From Candidatus Acetatifactor stercoripullorum (GTDB lineage: Bacteria > Bacillota > Clostridia > Lachnospirales > Lachnospiraceae), in NCBI GenBank assembly GCA_019114005.1, contig DXGH01000003.1, positions 19,961 through 83,960 on the forward strand: a DNA stretch of 64,000 bases, given 5' to 3'. Each line of letters opens with the position of its first letter. Position 1 is the stretch's first letter. The position numbers and the translations under genes are program-made. Shown in pieces: positions 37,495-46,073 of this stretch. The notes beneath the pieces are model-generated. The model did no database searches. It saw only the letters and a program-made list of their open reading frames with translations, and was not told the origin of the DNA.

Positions 37495-38340
37495 TCAATA
37501 TTCCTCAGCGGTGTCAATATCCTCCTGCTCCTTTTCCACGGACATTACAAAGCCCGGCGTATGGTGCAGGTAGACCGCCCAATAGCCGCATCCTACAATC
37601 CCCGCGCCTCCCACGATATTGCCAAGGGTCACGGGAAGGAGATTTCGCACAAGAAAGCTTCCCAGGCTCAATCCCTCTGCCGCAAGACCGTACTCCCCGG
37701 CCGTCAGAATCCCCGCCATGCCAAAGTAGATATCCGCAATGCTGTGTTCGAAGCCGCACAGCACAAAAAGCATGACCGGCCAAAAGCTCATCATGAGCTT
37801 GCCGGACACCTTTTTTGCCGCAAATGCCGCCCACACGGCAATGCAGACCAAAATATTGCACAGCACGCCTCGGACAAACGCCTCGGGGAAAGACTGCTCC
37901 ACACGCAGCAAGGCTGCATCCACAACCTTCCCCGCCAGCCGCCCTTCATATAAATCGGGAATATGCCCATATACCACCATAACTGCCGTAAAGGAGGCGC
38001 CGATAAAATTACCTGCAAATACAAACACCCAGTTTTTCAGCATTTCATGGAGCTTGACCTTCCGTTCCAACACCGCAATCACGATTAAATTATTTCCGGT
38101 AAAGAGCTCGCTGCCCGCCACCAGCACCATGGCCATCCCCGCCGGGAACACGCAGGCGCTGACCAGCCTTGCCACGGAAGGGTTCTCGATCATGGCTGAA
38201 GCCGTGGTGGAGGCAATGCCTGCAAATCCTATAAACATACCGGCAAATACACCCAAAAGCAGCAGCTTAAACGCCGACAGCCGTACTTTATGAATTCCGA
38301 TTTCCACATAATGCAGTGCAATTTCCAAGGGTGAGTGCAT
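37495..38340 (-). CDS. Formate/nitrite transporter family protein (FocA-like)
   Basis: 281 residues with six membrane helices. GVFAGMFIGFAGIASTTA, VAGSELFTGNNLI (the omega-loop region) and LPVTLGNIVGGAG are typical of the pentameric FNT channels that pass formate, nitrite or hydrosulfide. The selectivity cannot be settled by reading. AAGGAG precedes the ATG. It ends 28 nt before the HPt gene and is probably first in an operon with HPt, HD-GYP regulator and rarA. Confidence 0.93.
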   Translation of the reverse strand: MHSPLEIALHYVEIGIHKVRLSAFKLLLLGVFAGMFIGFAGIASTTASAMIENPSVARLVSACVFPAGMAMVLVAGSELFTGNNLIVIAVLERKVKLHEMLKNWVFVFAGNFIGASFTAVMVVYGHIPDLYEGRLAGKVVDAALLRVEQSFPEAFVRGVLCNILVCIAVWAAFAAKKVSGKLMMSFWPVMLFVLCGFEHSIADIYFGMAGILTAGEYGLAAEGLSLGSFLVRNLLPVTLGNIVGGAGIVGCGYWAVYLHHTPGFVMSVEKEQEDIDTAEEY

Positions 38341-38430
38341 TTTTTTGTCTCCTTTTCCTGATTGCTATTTTCACCCTCCCCGGTTGACACAGCATATCAT
38401 AATTTTAAGTAATTCGTTGATTCCATAGAT

Positions 38431-38459
38431 ATTATAGCAAAGGCACATTTAAGTTGCAA
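38431..38459 (-). promoter_or_regulatory. Promoter of the focA-HPt-HD-GYP operon
   Basis: Minus-strand TTGCAA (38454-38459), 17 nt, TATAAT (38431-38436), about 90 bp before the focA start. Confidence 0.65.
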
Positions 38460-38491
38460 TTTTTATTCTCATATCTTTTTTGCCATAGTCT

Positions 38492-38590
38492 GTCAATCAA
38501 ACAATATCTCCTCCACCGTCACAAAAAAGTGGCATGTACTCCCCGTTCCCTTAAACCGTCCAGAAGCTGCTCGGTGTAATAAATAGGGGG
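38492..38590 (-). pseudogene. Remnant of a polysaccharide deacetylase gene
   Basis: Positions 38497-38525 match the 3' end of the intact deacetylase (39380-39408) exactly. Positions 38520 to about 38580 match its interior (39823-39888) closely, but the ~415 bases between are gone. The two parts meet at CCGTCACAAA, which occurs at both places in the intact gene. That is the signature of a deletion between short direct repeats. A downstream one-base length change in the A run shifts frame. Non-functional leftover of a duplicated gene. Confidence 0.85.
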
Positions 38591-38705
38591 AGCCGTCGGC
38601 TGCTGATGTCAAGTAAGGACCAAATTTTTTTGAAGAAATTTTGATTTTGGGTTTGACAAATAGAAAAAGCCACAATATAACTGCTTATACTGTGACTCTG
38701 TTATA

Positions 38706-39044
38706 CTACCTATCAATTTTTTTCATTTTGTTAATGATTGGCTGCCAATACATCCTGTCTTTCAGAACTCTGATAACTGTAGCCGTCTCACCTTCCACCA
38801 CAAAGAAAATCAAGTATGTACTATAAGGTTTGTAATAAATGCGCAAACCCTCAATCGTATATCCTGTTTCCGCATATCCCTCGGCAAAAGGCGACAAAGC
38901 TTGAATAGCCATTTTTATCTTTCTGGAGAAATTTTCTGCATATTCTCTGTACTTGAAAGTTTCAAGAATATAAGTTTTCGTATTCTTTATATCCTCCAGT
39001 GCATCCTTTGACAAGACTATTTTGTACTTTTTAGGTTTTTCCAT
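38706..39044 (-). CDS. RelE/ParE superfamily toxin
   Basis: 112 residues. The N-terminus YKIVLSKDALEDIKNTKTYI, a central GYTIEGLRIYYKPYSTYLIF and VEGETATVIRVLKDRMYW follow the ParE/RelE fold: two helices then a beta sheet. The Arg and Tyr residues near the C-terminus are in usual places. It would target gyrase or ribosome-bound mRNA; which one cannot be told. It starts 7 nt after the stop of a short upstream gene that fits as its antitoxin. It lies beside the deacetylase remnant. Confidence 0.85.
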   Translation of the reverse strand: MEKPKKYKIVLSKDALEDIKNTKTYILETFKYREYAENFSRKIKMAIQALSPFAEGYAETGYTIEGLRIYYKPYSTYLIFFVVEGETATVIRVLKDRMYWQPIINKMKKIDR

Positions 39045-39051
39045 GTTTGGT

Positions 39052-39228
39052 TTAAATCTTATCGATTTCCTTCCATGCTTCTTCTATGGAATAAACATCA
39101 CCATTTTTCATACTCTGTATTCCTTTTTCCAGTTCCTGATAAAGAGCATCAAACGCATCCTGTTCCGTATAACTCATGCCTCTGTTTCTATTCATTTTTG
39201 TCGTACTAACTGCTGCCAATGGTGCCAT
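39052..39228 (-). CDS. Putative antitoxin of the ParE-type toxin
   Basis: 58 residues, beginning MAPLAAVSTTKMNRNRGMSY and ending VYSIEEAWKEIDKI. The acidic helical C-terminus is like the toxin-wrapping part of RelB/ParD-class antitoxins; the N-terminus does not match a fold I recognise. GGAAGTG lies just upstream of ATG 39228, while the in-frame ATG codons at 39195 and 39177 are less well placed. Position, size and spacing to the toxin support the call; the sequence alone would not. Confidence 0.7.
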   Translation of the reverse strand: MAPLAAVSTTKMNRNRGMSYTEQDAFDALYQELEKGIQSMKNGDVYSIEEAWKEIDKI

Positions 39229-39254
39229 AATATCACTTCCCTTCTTCTATTATC

Positions 39255-39283
39255 AGTATAACCAGTTATAGGATTTATAGCAA
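39255..39283 (-). promoter_or_regulatory. Toxin-antitoxin promoter with inverted repeat
   Basis: Minus-strand TTGCTA (39278-39283), 17 nt, TATACT (39255-39260). The inverted repeat TATAAC-CA-GTTATA (39257-39270) overlaps the -10 and spacer, a good place for autorepression. Confidence 0.6.
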
Positions 39284-39375
39284 TAGGGATTTCTGATTTA
39301 TATGTAATTAGTGAATTTTTATCACACTTTTATATAGCCATATGTTGTATGACTAAAGCATATGTTTCTATGCTG

Positions 39376-40104
39376 TTAGTCAAACAATATCTCCTCCACC
39401 GTCACAAAGGTATACCCCTCCTCCATCAGCTCATCCACAATTTTCAAGGCTGCCGTCACTGTAGTATCATAATAATCGTGCATCAGAATTATATCGTTTT
39501 CCTCCACATTGGATACCACCTTTTCTGTGATGCAGGACACATTAGAGGAGCACCAGTCCAGCGGGTCCACATTCCAGAGCACCGGAAACATATTTAGCTC
39601 CGATTCAAATTTCTTGTCCCAGCTTCCATAGGGCGGACGCACATAGAGCACCTCCTTTCCCGTGATTTCCTCAATAATTTCATTTGTTTTGATCAGCTCT
39701 TCTTTAAATTCCTCCCTGTTGTCCCTGGCAAGCTGCATATGACTGTAGGTATGGTTACCGATCAGATGCCCCTCCTCACTCATTCTTTTGATCACATCAG
39801 GATGCAGCTGTGCATGCTCTCCCGTCACAAAAAAAGTGGCATGTACTCCCCGTTCCTTTAAGCCGTCCAGAAGCTGCTCGGTGTAATAGGGGTGGGGACC
39901 GTCGTCAAAGGTCAGCGCTATTTTTTTCACATCCTCCTCTGCCTCTTTTCTCTCCACCTCTTCGCCCCAGACAGCCGCAGAGGCATCTCCTCCTGCAGTT
40001 GTCACCGCTGCCCGTCTATTTTCAGATAAACCAAAAAGCAGCAATCCCAATATACAATCAAGAATCAGGATTGCCGCTGCCGCTTTTTTCATATAAAATC
40101 CCAC
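39376..40104 (-). CDS. Polysaccharide deacetylase (NodB/CE4 type), exported
   Basis: 242 residues. An N-terminal hydrophobic signal segment (about 6-26), a short linker, then the NodB domain: IALTFDDGPHPYYTEQLLDG (metal Asp), HLIGNHTYSHMQL (HxxxH), VRPPYGSWDKKF, WNVDPLDW and ILMHDYYDTT. It removes N-acetyl groups from peptidoglycan or another surface glycan outside the membrane. The start is uncertain: GTG 40104 has AAAAGG 7 nt upstream, ATG 40092 has no clear site. A deleted duplicate lies at 38492-38590. Confidence 0.9.
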   Translation of the reverse strand: MGFYMKKAAAAILILDCILGLLLFGLSENRRAAVTTAGGDASAAVWGEEVERKEAEEDVKKIALTFDDGPHPYYTEQLLDGLKERGVHATFFVTGEHAQLHPDVIKRMSEEGHLIGNHTYSHMQLARDNREEFKEELIKTNEIIEEITGKEVLYVRPPYGSWDKKFESELNMFPVLWNVDPLDWCSSNVSCITEKVVSNVEENDIILMHDYYDTTVTAALKIVDELMEEGYTFVTVEEILFD

Positions 40105-40170
40105 TTATATGCCTTTTGTAAAAGTGTATGCATGGCTTCAGCTCAATATGTAACGAAGTACGGCTCCCCC

Positions 40171-41943
40171 CTACTCAAACTGCGCTCTGTAAAGCTGCCT
40201 GTAAAAGCTGGGCCTCTCCATCAGCTGCTCATGGGTGCCCTGCTCCACCACCTCCCCGTCCTTTACCACAAGAATCCAGTCCGCGTTTTTGATGGTGGAC
40301 AGTCTGTGGGCAATCACAAAGCAGGTTTTATCCTCCATCAGCCGGCGCATTGCCTGTTGAATTTCCAATTCCGTCCGGGTATCCACATTGGAAGTGGCCT
40401 CATCCAGAATCAGCATTTTTGCGTCCAGCAGCATGGCTCTTGCAATGGTGAGCAGCTGCTTCTGCCCCTTGGAAATGTTGGTTCCCTCATCCGTCAAAAC
40501 AGTGTCGTAGCCCTGGGGAAGCTTTTTGATAAAGGAGTGGATATGCGCCGCCTGGGCCGCCCTTATCACATCCTCCATGGAGGCATCCTCCCTTCCATAG
40601 GCCAGATTCTCATAAATGGTTCCATAAAACAGCCATGTATCCTGAAGCACCATGGCGTAAGCCTTCCTCAGGCTTTTTCTGGTAAGACCGCCAATGTCCT
40701 TCCCATCCACCAAAATACTTCCCTTCTGGGGATCGTAAAACCGCATCAGCAGATTGATCAAGGTAGTCTTTCCCGCCCCGGTAGGGCCCACAATGGCAAT
40801 GAGCTTTCCGGAGCTTGCATGAAAGCTCAGGTCATGAATAATGGTTTTGTCCGGCGTATAGCCAAAGCTGATATGCTCCGCCCGCACGTCTCCCTCTGTG
40901 TGTGTAAGCTCCAGGGCCTGTACGGCGTCCGCTTTTTCCGGCTCCTCGTCGATCAGGCGGAACACTCTCTCCGCAGCCGCCAGCGCGGACTGCAGCTCGC
41001 TCATAATATTGGCCGCCTCGTTGATGGGCCCGGAAAACTTCCGGGAGTAGAGCACAAAGGAAGAAATATCCCCAATGGACATGCTTCCCCCCAGATACAG
41101 AAGCGCGCCGAACACACTGATCAGGGACAGGGACAGATTGTTTACAAAATTTACGGTAGGCCCTACGATGCTTCCATAATATTCCGCCCGGTAATAGGCG
41201 TCCACCGCCTCCTTGTTTTTTACGTCAAACCTTCCTGCGGTGTACGCTTCCCTTCCGTAGGCCTTCAAGGTTTTCTGCCCGGTTATCATCTCCTCCACAA
41301 AGCCGTTCATCTCCCCAAGCTTCGCAGAGCGGATGCGGAAAAGTGGTCTGGTCTTTCCCGTGATAAACTTTGTCAGGCATATGGACAAAGGCACCGTAAA
41401 CGCAAACACCAGAACCAGTCTGGGAGAAATGGTGATCATCATTCCCAAAGCCCCCGTCACCGTGATCACGGTGGTCAGAAGCTGCACCAGGTCGTTGGAC
41501 AGAGAGGCGTTTACCGTATCAATGTCGTAGGAAATGCGGCTGATGATATCTCCTGTCTGATGAATATCAAAATATCCCACCGGAAGAGACAAAAGCTTCT
41601 CAAATACATCCTGACGCATTTTATACACTACTCTGCGGCTGATGGTGAGCATCAGCACCTGCAGTCCATAGGCCATAGCGGCAGAAATCACATAGAATCC
41701 AGCCATCCATGCCCCGTAATAAAAGACCTGTTCAAAATCTACCTTCCCTTTTCCCGGCTCTATGGCCCCGATGGCGAAGCCGGTAAGCCTTGGTCCGATC
41801 AGGGAAAAAAGATTGCTGCCCAGAGTACACACAAGAGCCAGACAAAGCAGCCATTTATAATGAAACAGATATTTCCCAAGGCGAAGTATGGTTCCTCGGG
41901 AATAACGCCTGCCGCCCTTTTGCTTTCTCTCCTGCTCAGACAC
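40171..41943 (-). CDS. Heterodimeric ABC exporter, subunit with canonical catalytic residues
   Basis: 590 residues: six membrane helices (about 30-320), then a nucleotide-binding domain. Walker A is GPTGAGKTTLINLL, the signature is degenerate (ISKGQ), Walker B is MLILDEATSNVD with the catalytic Glu, and the switch is VIAHRLSTI with His. Its partner has the complementary defects, so the pair forms one active and one degenerate ATP site, as in BmrCD/LmrCD/TM287-288-type multidrug exporters. The transported substrate is unknown. The start overlaps the end of the partner gene by 8 bases. Confidence 0.93.
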   Translation of the reverse strand: MSEQERKQKGGRRYSRGTILRLGKYLFHYKWLLCLALVCTLGSNLFSLIGPRLTGFAIGAIEPGKGKVDFEQVFYYGAWMAGFYVISAAMAYGLQVLMLTISRRVVYKMRQDVFEKLLSLPVGYFDIHQTGDIISRISYDIDTVNASLSNDLVQLLTTVITVTGALGMMITISPRLVLVFAFTVPLSICLTKFITGKTRPLFRIRSAKLGEMNGFVEEMITGQKTLKAYGREAYTAGRFDVKNKEAVDAYYRAEYYGSIVGPTVNFVNNLSLSLISVFGALLYLGGSMSIGDISSFVLYSRKFSGPINEAANIMSELQSALAAAERVFRLIDEEPEKADAVQALELTHTEGDVRAEHISFGYTPDKTIIHDLSFHASSGKLIAIVGPTGAGKTTLINLLMRFYDPQKGSILVDGKDIGGLTRKSLRKAYAMVLQDTWLFYGTIYENLAYGREDASMEDVIRAAQAAHIHSFIKKLPQGYDTVLTDEGTNISKGQKQLLTIARAMLLDAKMLILDEATSNVDTRTELEIQQAMRRLMEDKTCFVIAHRLSTIKNADWILVVKDGEVVEQGTHEQLMERPSFYRQLYRAQFE

Positions 41944-43693
41944 CGGCAGTCACCTCCTCTCCCATCTGGGATTTCCCGATCTCCCTGTATACGGCGCAGC
42001 TGCGCAAAAGCTCCTCATGGGTTCCATAGCCGATAGCCTTCCCGTCCTCCATCACCAGAATATGATCGGCGTTTAAAATGGAGCTGATTCTCTGGGCCAC
42101 AATGACCAAAGTGGTTCCCGCAAAATGCTCTCTGATTCCTTTTCTCAGAGCCGCGTCCGTCTTGTAATCCAGTGCGCTGGAGGAGTCGTCCAGTATCAAT
42201 ATCCGGGGCTTTGCCGCAAGAGCTCTGGCGATCAGAACCCTCTGTTTCTGGCCGCCGCTTAAATTGGCGCCCTTTATGTTCAGGGCTTCCTCCTCCCTGT
42301 CTGTCCGGTCCTCCACAAATTCTCTTGCTCTGGCATACAAAAGCGCCTCCTGTACTTGGGTCTCATCAAGCTCTCTGCCCAAGGTTACATTTCCCGCAAT
42401 GGTATCCTCAAAAATCGTATCATTCTGAAATACAACGCCAAATCTGCTTTTCAGCTCCTCCGGCTTGTAGGTTCGCACATCTCTTCCCGAAATCAAAATG
42501 CGCCCCTGGTCCGCATCATACATCCGCATCATCAGATTGATAATTGTGGATTTCCCGGAGCCGATCTCACCGATGATTCCCAGCGTCTCGCCGCGCTTTA
42601 TGCGAAAGCTCAAATCCCGGATATCAGCATCCTTTTGCTTCAGATAAGAAAAGCTCACATGCTCAAAAACGATCTCCTCCGGCGTCTGTATATCCTCTTT
42701 GGCCTTCGATGTCTGCTGATCCTCTTTCATCTCCAGCACCTGCATGTCCTCTTTGGTCTCCAGCACCTGCCAGATACGGTTCCCTGAGGCGATCGCCTTT
42801 GACAATATGGTAAACATTTTGGAGATAGACAGCATGGCGTTCAGGATAATGGTAAAATATGTGGTAAAGGCAAGTATCTTTCCCACCTCGCAGTTCCCCC
42901 CATTTACCCGCAGAGCACCCACAAAAATCACGCAGACCAATCCCAGATTCAAAAGGATATTCATTGCCGGGTCTATAATGGCCATTACCATTCCGCTTTT
43001 CCGCTCCCGTTCCACCACCTCTTTGTTGATGGCACGAAATTTCTCCGTTTCATAATCAGTCTTGGACAAAGCCTTGATCACCCGGATACCGGCGATATCC
43101 TCCCGGACCATGCGCACAAACCGGTCCGAAGCCTCCTGCAGCACAATATACATTGGAATGCTTTTGCGGGACACATACACAGTGATTATCCCTAAAAGGG
43201 GAAGCACCGCCACCAGCACACATGCCATGGCCGGGTCCAGTGTAAAGGTCACGCAGATGCCGCCGATCAGAAGTATGGGCGCGCGCACGCCCAGTCTCTG
43301 TACCCTTCCTATCATTTGATGCAGATTGTAGGTATCCGTTGTCATTCTGGAGATCAGGGAGGGCTTTGTAAAGAAGTCGGTCTGCCTGTTGGAAAGATAC
43401 ATGATGTTGGAAAAGAGATCGTGGCGTATGAGCTCTGTGGCATCGCTTGCCACCTTGGAGGCCATCCGGTTTGCTATGATATTGAAAGTCACCGCCAGCA
43501 CGGAGCAGAAAATCATGAAGAAACCCCAAAGCAGCACCAGGCTTTTCTGCTGCTTTGGGATCACAGAGTCAATGATATATGCCAGAATATAGGGGATGCA
43601 CAGATCCATTATGGTTCCCCAGAATTTAATGAGAAACCCTACCCCCATTCTTGGGCAGTAGGGTTTCAGATATCGGATCACAATCTGTTTCAA
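41936..43693 (-). CDS. Heterodimeric ABC exporter, subunit with degenerate catalytic site
   Basis: 585 residues with the same layout. The NBD has Walker A GEIGSGKSTIINLM and a canonical LSGGQ signature. Walker B is ILILDDSSSALD (Asp replaces catalytic Glu), and the switch is IVAQRISSIL (Gln replaces His). Between the membrane domain and NBD is an unusual acidic linker of three 9-residue units starting KEDMQ, KEDQQ and KEDIQ. It is translated just before its partner, with an 8-base overlap, as one transporter. The upstream gap of 46 bp leads to the chemotaxis gene. Confidence 0.93.
   Translation of the reverse strand: MKQIVIRYLKPYCPRMGVGFLIKFWGTIMDLCIPYILAYIIDSVIPKQQKSLVLLWGFFMIFCSVLAVTFNIIANRMASKVASDATELIRHDLFSNIMYLSNRQTDFFTKPSLISRMTTDTYNLHQMIGRVQRLGVRAPILLIGGICVTFTLDPAMACVLVAVLPLLGIITVYVSRKSIPMYIVLQEASDRFVRMVREDIAGIRVIKALSKTDYETEKFRAINKEVVERERKSGMVMAIIDPAMNILLNLGLVCVIFVGALRVNGGNCEVGKILAFTTYFTIILNAMLSISKMFTILSKAIASGNRIWQVLETKEDMQVLEMKEDQQTSKAKEDIQTPEEIVFEHVSFSYLKQKDADIRDLSFRIKRGETLGIIGEIGSGKSTIINLMMRMYDADQGRILISGRDVRTYKPEELKSRFGVVFQNDTIFEDTIAGNVTLGRELDETQVQEALLYARAREFVEDRTDREEEALNIKGANLSGGQKQRVLIARALAAKPRILILDDSSSALDYKTDAALRKGIREHFAGTTLVIVAQRISSILNADHILVMEDGKAIGYGTHEELLRSCAVYREIGKSQMGEEVTAGV
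42694..42774. repeat. Three 27-bp in-frame repeats in the ABC exporter linker
   Basis: Units at 42694-42720, 42721-42747 and 42748-42774 each begin CCTCTTT. They code nine residues with the pattern KEDxQ, placed just after the exporter's coupling-helix region. The last two are most alike; the first is more diverged. Confidence 0.8.
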
Positions 43694-43739
43694 CTTGTTT
43701 ACTCCTTAAAATAGCCGGGCAGGAACATCCTTGCGTCTG

Positions 43740-45941
43740 TTATATCTTAAACACGGAGATTTCCGTCTTGAGACTCTCCATGTTCTCCCCCAGGGCATCC
43801 GCAGTCTTGTTCAAATCCGTAACACTCTCCAGCAGCCGGCCGGCCACATCGTTTACCACCTCGGTGCTGTTTGCCGTCTCCTCAATGATATGGGAAATAT
43901 TCTTTACCGCTTCCACTGTATCATTGCGTTCCTTATCGGCCTTCTCCATGCTTTCCACTATGGCCTTCAGACCGCCGATCAGCTGATTCATGCGAAGCTG
44001 CATCTCACGGAACACAGACACCACCTGCTCCACCGCTTCCGTCTGAAGATCAACCATAGCCTGGGCCTGGTTCGCGCTCTCCACGCTGTTTAAGGTCTGC
44101 GCTGTGATATGTCCCACATTGTTGCGGATTTCTCCCGCCGCCTTTGCGGAATCATCTGCAAGCTTGCGGATTTCCTCCGCCACAACCGCAAAGCCTCTTC
44201 CGGCCTCCCCGGCCCTGGCCGCCTCAATGGAGGCGTTCAGAGACAGAAGATTGGTCTGCTCCGTAATATCTGTGATAGTTTCCACAAAAGTGTTGATAAT
44301 CTCGGATTCCTTTCGCAGAGAATTTATGCTCTCTCCCACCTTGGCCGTGATCTGCGTGGTCTCCTTGGCTCTGCCGCCTAACAGCTGCACAATTTCCATT
44401 CCCTGGTTGATCATGCCCTCTGTTTCGTCTACCAGCTTTTCAACCTTTTCCACCACTCTGCTGACTTCCTGTATCTCATTGGACAAAATATCTGTCTTTT
44501 CCACACACTCCTGGGCATGTCTGGACTGCCTGGTCATGCCTTCGTTGATCTCGCTGATGGCCTGGGTGATGTCCATGGAATAATCGTTGATCACGTCCGA
44601 CGCCTTCTCCACTTCCTTGGCGGACTCCTCCAGCTGCCCCGTAGCGTTGGACACCTGATGCACAAGCTTTTTGGTATTTTCGATCATATTGGCGGCGGAG
44701 CCGGCAAGACCTCTGAATTCATCATGTCCCTTAGCCTTCACCAAAACGGTCAGGTCGCCCTTTGCCACCTCGCCGAATTTTTTGGATATCCGCTTCATAT
44801 TGTTCTGAATGCCTGCCACGATGAGAATGCCCACTGCCAGTACAACAACCGTTGCCAGAATCACAAGACCCACGGTAAGCCCCTTAATATCCTCCGCCTG
44901 TCCCGTAACAACCTGCATGGGCACCAGCGCGCACACAGAGGCGTTGGTCATATCGCTTGTGCTGTAAATAAACAGGTAGTCGCCGCCCTGAAAGCTTACC
45001 TGGGCTGCTCCCTGCAGTTCACCGCTTTCAAGAGCTGCACTGTAGAAATCCTGTCCATAAAATACGGCTTCTTCTCCGGTCAGAACACTCTCCTGTCCCT
45101 CGGGAACATTCTCACAGATAATCTCCCTGCCGTTTTTGGTCACAAATCCCAGAATGCTTCCCTCTCCCAGATCCAGCCCGGCGATAAATTCCTCAATGGC
45201 CGAGGGCTTGATATCTACCACAATACAGGCGTTATTAGACTGGGACATCATTTCAAAGGCCAGAATGTAATCTGATTCCATAAGGCCAAAGTTGGTGTCC
45301 AAAAGGGGATGGCTGTCAATCCACTTCTCGATGGTCCTCTTTCCCGTGGAAACACTTTCCTGATATTCCTCCAGGATACCGTCCATGGTTCCTCCGTCGG
45401 AAGAGTTGGCCTTAGTGGAAATCATGGAGATACCAGCCTTTGTAATAATATGTATGTTGCTGATAAAAGGGTTCGTGGTCTGGGAGGACATAATGTCCGA
45501 CCTGACGCTGGTGGTCACATTCAGCTTATCCACCGGGGAATCCTCATACATGCCCAGAAAATACTTGCTCAGATCGGAGTTAAAGGCATATTTCATTCCC
45601 TCCGATTCAATAAAGGTGCAGCTCATATCAATGTATTCCGTAGCCATGGCTATGGTCTGCACCGTAGAGTCCTCAAAATTCCCGCTCATGCCCTCCGCAG
45701 CCTTTTGGTACGCAGAAAAGCCGATTACAATCATAAATATAATCGGCACAAGAAAGCATACCACGATCTTGTTGCGGATACTGAAAATCAGAAAGCCGGA
45801 TTTTCCGGTCTGCCTGGCTGTCTTTTGCTTTTTCTGAGCCTTGGCCTTCTTCTTTTCAGGCTTTGGCTTCTTCCCTGTATTCTCCTTCTTTCGCAAAATA
45901 CCCTTCTCAGGCTTTTGGTCCGTTTTTTTCCTGTTATCCAT
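43740..45941 (-). CDS. Methyl-accepting chemotaxis protein with large dCache-like sensor
   Basis: 733 residues. It has an unusually long Lys/Pro-rich cytoplasmic N-terminus (about 50 residues, for example [20 protein letters not shown]). Then come a membrane helix (about 58-80), a ~290-residue extracytoplasmic domain of double-Cache type, a second helix (about 362-385), HAMP and the signalling hairpin with [25 protein letters not shown] lies 8 nt before ATG 45941, so that start is preferred over one five codons upstream. The ligand is unknown. Confidence 0.93.
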   Translation of the reverse strand: MDNRKKTDQKPEKGILRKKENTGKKPKPEKKKAKAQKKQKTARQTGKSGFLIFSIRNKIVVCFLVPIIFMIVIGFSAYQKAAEGMSGNFEDSTVQTIAMATEYIDMSCTFIESEGMKYAFNSDLSKYFLGMYEDSPVDKLNVTTSVRSDIMSSQTTNPFISNIHIITKAGISMISTKANSSDGGTMDGILEEYQESVSTGKRTIEKWIDSHPLLDTNFGLMESDYILAFEMMSQSNNACIVVDIKPSAIEEFIAGLDLGEGSILGFVTKNGREIICENVPEGQESVLTGEEAVFYGQDFYSAALESGELQGAAQVSFQGGDYLFIYSTSDMTNASVCALVPMQVVTGQAEDIKGLTVGLVILATVVVLAVGILIVAGIQNNMKRISKKFGEVAKGDLTVLVKAKGHDEFRGLAGSAANMIENTKKLVHQVSNATGQLEESAKEVEKASDVINDYSMDITQAISEINEGMTRQSRHAQECVEKTDILSNEIQEVSRVVEKVEKLVDETEGMINQGMEIVQLLGGRAKETTQITAKVGESINSLRKESEIINTFVETITDITEQTNLLSLNASIEAARAGEAGRGFAVVAEEIRKLADDSAKAAGEIRNNVGHITAQTLNSVESANQAQAMVDLQTEAVEQVVSVFREMQLRMNQLIGGLKAIVESMEKADKERNDTVEAVKNISHIIEETANSTEVVNDVAGRLLESVTDLNKTADALGENMESLKTEISVFKI

Positions 45942-46073
45942 TCCGGCTTCCTCCAAACATAGATATATTAAATTACTATCTTTATATAGTATATAATATT
46001 TCCTATAATTTTTAAATAGAAAAAATGACTAAATATGAATCATTTTCGACATTTTTAACAAAAACAGACGTGA

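Noticed and set aside
40132..42036. 634-codon open frame on the plus strand
   Set aside because: Antisense to a complete ABC exporter gene; no motif and His/Gln-rich composition typical of a shadow frame.
46019..46045. Weak A+T hairpin with T run after the ASKHA gene
   Set aside because: Short stem of A-T pairs; possible terminator but too weak to list as one.
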